A stretch of 64,000 nucleotides of DNA from VXYL01 sp965199915 (lineage in GTDB: Bacteria > Pseudomonadota > Gammaproteobacteria > Pseudomonadales > Azotimanducaceae). The stretch covers positions 3,286,001-3,350,000 of the forward strand of contig OZ241348.1 of the NCBI GenBank assembly GCA_965199915.1, written 5' to 3'. Numbering within the stretch: the stretch's first letter is position 1; each line of letters opens with the position of its first letter. The notes below the pieces were generated by a model, which saw nothing but the letters and a program-made list of their open reading frames with translations, did not search any database and had not been told where the DNA came from. Made by a program: the position numbers and the translations under genes. This document shows, one piece after another, positions 61,246-64,000 of this stretch.

Positions 61246-62674
61246 CGCCGGCGGCGAAACCCTTGCCGTGGAGTTCACGAGCGAACGGCGCGGCAGCTTG
61301 CCGGACCGCGATCTCGTCGAAACCGTGGCCTGCATGGCGAACCGCGACGACGACGGCCCGGACGGTTGGGTGTTGCTGGGCGTTGAGGACGACGGAGCGG
61401 TCACCGGCGCTCGCCCGCGGCACCAAACCGCGGGAACCGACGTGCTCCGCGTGCAGGCGTTGGTGAGCAACCGCACGCGCCCCGCCCTTGCCGTGGACGC
61501 CGAGATGTTCGTGTTGGAAGGCAAGGACGTGTTGGCGATTCGCGTGCCGAAAGGCCGCTCTCCGGTGAGCACGGCGGACGGCCGCTATCTGCGCCGCGCC
61601 TTGGGCGGCGACGGAAAACCGGCTTGCGTGCCCTTCCACTTCCACGAAATGAACGCCCGGCAAGCCGACTTCGGCACATTCGACTATTCCGCGGTGGAGT
61701 TGCCCGATGTGGGATTCGACGCCCTCGACCCGTTGGAATTCGCCCGCTATCGACGCGCCATCCGCGAAAACCGCGGCGGCGACGAGGCTTTGCTGGGCTT
61801 GAGCGACTTGGATCTCGCCAAAGCGCTCGGCGCGGTGAGAACGTGGAACGGCAAGGTTGCCGTGCGGATTCTGGGCTTGCTGCTGTTCGGCAGGGAAGAC
61901 GTGCTGGCGGAACGGCTGCCCACGCACGAGGTGGCGTTCCAAGCACTCACCGACGCCACGGTGGATGTAAACGATTTCTTCCGCTGGCCGTTGCTGCGCG
62001 CGCTCGAGGAACTCGAAGCGCGCGTTCGGGCGCGCCGGAGCGAGCGGGAGCTGATGGTGGGCATGGTGCGCGTGGGCGTTCCCAACTACTCTGCGGTCGG
62101 TTTTCGGGAGGGGTTGGCCAACGCGCTGACCCACCGCGACTACATCCGCAACGGCGCGGTGCATGCGCAGTGGCGAGCGGGCGAAATTGTCGTCTCCAAC
62201 CCCGGCGGCCTGCCCGAGGGCGTGCGCTTGGACAATCTGCTGGTGACGCCGCCGCGCCCACGCAATCCCTTGCTGGCCGACGCACTCAAACGCGCCGGCA
62301 TCGTCGAGCGCACGGCGCGCGGCGTGGACGCCGTGTTCGCCGACCAGATTCGCTGCGGACGCTCGACGCCGCGCTACGACGCCGACGGCCAAACCGGGGT
62401 GACGCTAACCCTAAGCCGCACCGAACCGGACCTCGACTTCGTCCGGCTGGTGGTGGAGGAGGAGCGCCGCAACGACGTTCTGTCGCTGCCGCAACTGCTA
62501 TTGCTCGACCGGATGTGGCGCGCGGGTGCCATTGGCTCGGCGGAAGCAGCCACGCTGGTGCAACGCGATGAGCAGAACGCCGCGGATGCGTTGGCTGCGC
62601 TTGCGCGCCGCGGCCTTTGCGGCGGCGAAGGAGCTGGCAAGCGCCGTCGTTGGCACCTCATCGTCCAGCATTAG
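61217..62674 (+). CDS. AlbA_2 domain ATP-binding protein (RecG-like, COG2865 type)
   Basis: The protein has 485 residues from GTG 61217. The N-terminal AlbA_2 domain is ETLAVEFTSERRGSLPDRDL, ETVACMANR and GWVLLGVEDDGAV. A HATPase_c_4-like region follows (FREGLANALTHRDYIRNG, GEIVVSNPGGLPEGVR). A helix-turn-helix-like tail comes last (AIGSAEAATLVQRDEQNAAD, ALARRGLCGG). This is the compact form of the family, without the helical extension of the neighbour at 57972. It is divergent from the ATPase gene, whose start region it overlaps. Confidence 0.82.
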   Translation: MNTDALAALIAGGETLAVEFTSERRGSLPDRDLVETVACMANRDDDGPDGWVLLGVEDDGAVTGARPRHQTAGTDVLRVQALVSNRTRPALAVDAEMFVLEGKDVLAIRVPKGRSPVSTADGRYLRRALGGDGKPACVPFHFHEMNARQADFGTFDYSAVELPDVGFDALDPLEFARYRRAIRENRGGDEALLGLSDLDLAKALGAVRTWNGKVAVRILGLLLFGREDVLAERLPTHEVAFQALTDATVDVNDFFRWPLLRALEELEARVRARRSERELMVGMVRVGVPNYSAVGFREGLANALTHRDYIRNGAVHAQWRAGEIVVSNPGGLPEGVRLDNLLVTPPRPRNPLLADALKRAGIVERTARGVDAVFADQIRCGRSTPRYDADGQTGVTLTLSRTEPDLDFVRLVVEEERRNDVLSLPQLLLLDRMWRAGAIGSAEAATLVQRDEQNAADALAALARRGLCGGEGAGKRRRWHLIVQH

Positions 62675-62682
62675 GCGGCTAC

Positions 62683-63216
62683 CTACGTCTTTCTAAACTT
62701 GGCCATGATGTGGCGTATGACGGCGTTGGTGACCTCGGCGGCAACGCCGCTCCCAGTGAGAAGATACACCAATTTAGAGGTCTCAAGATCCTTGAAAATC
62801 CAGAGCGTCAAAAGTAGCGAAATACCAGTGACAATGCGGGATGCATCCATGTGAGGTAGGAGAGAACGAGCCAACCTGGAGAGTTTTTGCAACAAAGTCA
62901 GCAACAGCTCCGCAACACGATAAATGGCTTCAACGGCGTAGTAAGCTATGCTAGAGAATATGAAGGCGCAAGAGGTGCCGGCGCAGACGAAGACGCTGAT
63001 CGCGGCAATCACGCCGAAACATGCTGCCGGAATCTCCACAAGCGAACTAAAGGATGGAAAACATTCTCCGAGGATAGTCAAGAGACCGGCCAACAGCGCA
63101 AAGACTATCGCCGCGGCCACAAACGTCTGAGTGTCTTCTCTCGCTTCGGCCCGCCACTCCCGTAGACGCTCCAGCCAATGGGGACGGTTCAATTTCACGA
63201 GATAATCCTTGAGCAT
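62683..63216 (-). CDS. Small multi-pass membrane protein, unknown function
   Basis: The protein has 177 residues from ATG 63216. A charged N-terminus (LERLREWRAEAREDTQTF) is followed by four likely membrane segments. Those at ~33-52 and ~62-92 are the clearest (VAAAIVFALLAGLLTIL; CFGVIAAISVFVCAGTSCAFIF), then about 95-112 and 128-142. I recognise no family. Base use looks less GC-rich than in the housekeeping genes. It begins 36 bases after the stop of the next minus-strand gene. Confidence 0.6.
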   Translation of the reverse strand: MLKDYLVKLNRPHWLERLREWRAEAREDTQTFVAAAIVFALLAGLLTILGECFPSFSSLVEIPAACFGVIAAISVFVCAGTSCAFIFSSIAYYAVEAIYRVAELLLTLLQKLSRLARSLLPHMDASRIVTGISLLLTLWIFKDLETSKLVYLLTGSGVAAEVTNAVIRHIMAKFRKT

Positions 63217-63252
63217 CAACGACGTTCAGCAGCAATCCACGCTGTACCACCG

Positions 63253-64000
63253 TCATGGCGGTGGGCGGTAGTCTTCCTCCGATCCAGGCGAAGAAAGGTT
63301 GGTCAGATGCCCGCTCGGCGTCTCCATCATCGACATCACCTGAATTGCTCTATCGGAGGTGATGAACAGTTGCCACTTGCCGGAACCGTCGCCAAGAGTT
63401 CCATCTAAGCGCTGGTGGCCGTACTCTAGATCTTGCGCGGTGAAGCTGTACGCTTCATCTGGCGGGAGGGCAACTGTGACTTCGGGAGATCGTGAGCCGC
63501 TGTCGTCAACACCAACGATCGAGACGTTGGCGTCGTCTTTTCCAAGGTTGATCAGTCGTAGGCGGCTGACTTGGTTGAGGTTGCTGCCCGGGTTGAAGAT
63601 CGCGACGCGGTGGCGTAGCTTGCCGGGCACTGCTTGGTGGATGCTCGTTAGGAAGCCATCTTGAGTACGCACATATGCTAGGGCTTCAAGATCCAAATCG
63701 TCGTTCTCGACGTGGATTTCCAGGCGCCAATCGCCCGCGCCAGTCCCAACACCAACAGGTATTCCCTTGGCGTCATTTCCGGTTTCCAAGTCATTGGAGT
63801 TGAAGTGGATGGTCTGCCATGGTGAGAGCGATAGCGAAACCGGGCCAAGCCGCTTGCCGCGATCGTCGATGGCAACGACATCAATGCGATCCGACACCTC
63901 GGAGTGATTGATGATTCGCACGAAGCCCTGCCGCGACTGATTGTTCGGGTTTGAGACCGAGACAAACAGCGGCACGGAGAGTTGGTAAGCGGCGTGTGTC
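63253..64000 (-). CDS. Partial extracellular-type repeat protein, C-terminal part
   Basis: The frame is open through the right edge of the window, so the N-terminus is missing. At least 249 codons are visible, ending at 63253 with SSPGSEEDYRPPP. The content is beta-rich, with blocks such as NNQSRQGFVRIINHSEVSDR, HFNSNDLETGN, VRTQDGFLTSIHQAVPG, AIFNPGSNLNQVSRLRLINL and METPSGHLTNLSS. I recall this pattern as a domain at the ends of large secreted or surface proteins in marine gammaproteobacteria, but cannot name it. No catalytic motif is seen in the visible part. Confidence 0.6.
   Translation of the reverse strand, partial: THAAYQLSVPLFVSVSNPNNQSRQGFVRIINHSEVSDRIDVVAIDDRGKRLGPVSLSLSPWQTIHFNSNDLETGNDAKGIPVGVGTGAGDWRLEIHVENDDLDLEALAYVRTQDGFLTSIHQAVPGKLRHRVAIFNPGSNLNQVSRLRLINLGKDDANVSIVGVDDSGSRSPEVTVALPPDEAYSFTAQDLEYGHQRLDGTLGDGSGKWQLFITSDRAIQVMSMMETPSGHLTNLSSPGSEEDYRPPP

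Overview
This is a GC-rich bacterial chromosome segment from a gammaproteobacterium, or a close relative, that I cannot name. The evidence is gene order. There is a fabD-fabG-acpP-fabF-mltG-tmk block, a def-fmt-...-trkA-trkH block, and the replication-origin block gyrB-recF-dnaN-dnaA | oriC | rpmH-rnpA-yidD-yidC-mnmE-mnmG-rsmG. The genes diverge from the dnaA-rpmH gap, where I place the chromosome origin.

Layout. 1-5.0 kb: fatty-acid synthesis genes, with a small membrane coiled-coil gene inserted before acpP. 5.0-6.1 kb: a decayed remnant where holB might be expected, then an enoyl-CoA hydratase. 6.3-15.8 kb: an accessory island. It has two overlapping P-loop ATPase genes on + and, converging on them, a type I restriction-modification operon (hsdR-hsdS-[antitoxin-antitoxin-PIN toxin]-hsdM) on -. 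hsdR has lost its second helicase lobe in frame. 16-17.4 kb: def-fmt. 17.5-21.9 kb: a trans-4-hydroxyproline catabolic cluster and a methyltransferase, in the place where rsmB usually lies. 22-26.8 kb: trkA, trkH and plsC. About 1.15 kb between trkA and trkH is flanked by two copies of the trkA 3' end.

26.8-33.5 kb: gyrB, recF, dnaN and dnaA on -, then oriC. 33.5-41.3 kb: rpmH to rsmG on +, interrupted between mnmE and mnmG by a P-loop ATPase gene. 41.3-44.8 kb: an orphan cytosine methyltransferase and nested insertion sequences (an IS110-type element inside a broken ISAs1-type transposase, with a C19 tract at the junction). 44.8-55 kb: sfsA, a DUF4143 ATPase, tRNA-Ala, two ABC exporter subunits, a dihydrolipoamide dehydrogenase and a short-chain dehydrogenase. 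55-62.7 kb: a second accessory island with a RelE-like/UvrD/ankyrin fusion helicase, two AlbA_2 (Schlafen-type) proteins and a paralogue of the mnmE-mnmG ATPase. 62.7-64 kb: a membrane protein and a partial extracellular-type protein, in DNA that looks less GC-rich.

The main themes are a conserved housekeeping backbone and insertions at its operon joints. The insertions look like defence or mobile genes, several of them visibly eroded: hsdR lacking its motor lobe, frameshifted IS110, fragmented ISAs1, a remnant after tmk and a brnT-like tail. The best candidates for an undescribed system are the 55.1-60.0 kb helicase/AlbA_2 pair and the 6.3-9.6 kb ATPase pair. No tool was run. Family assignments rest on motifs recognised by eye, and percent identities are not given because they were not computed.
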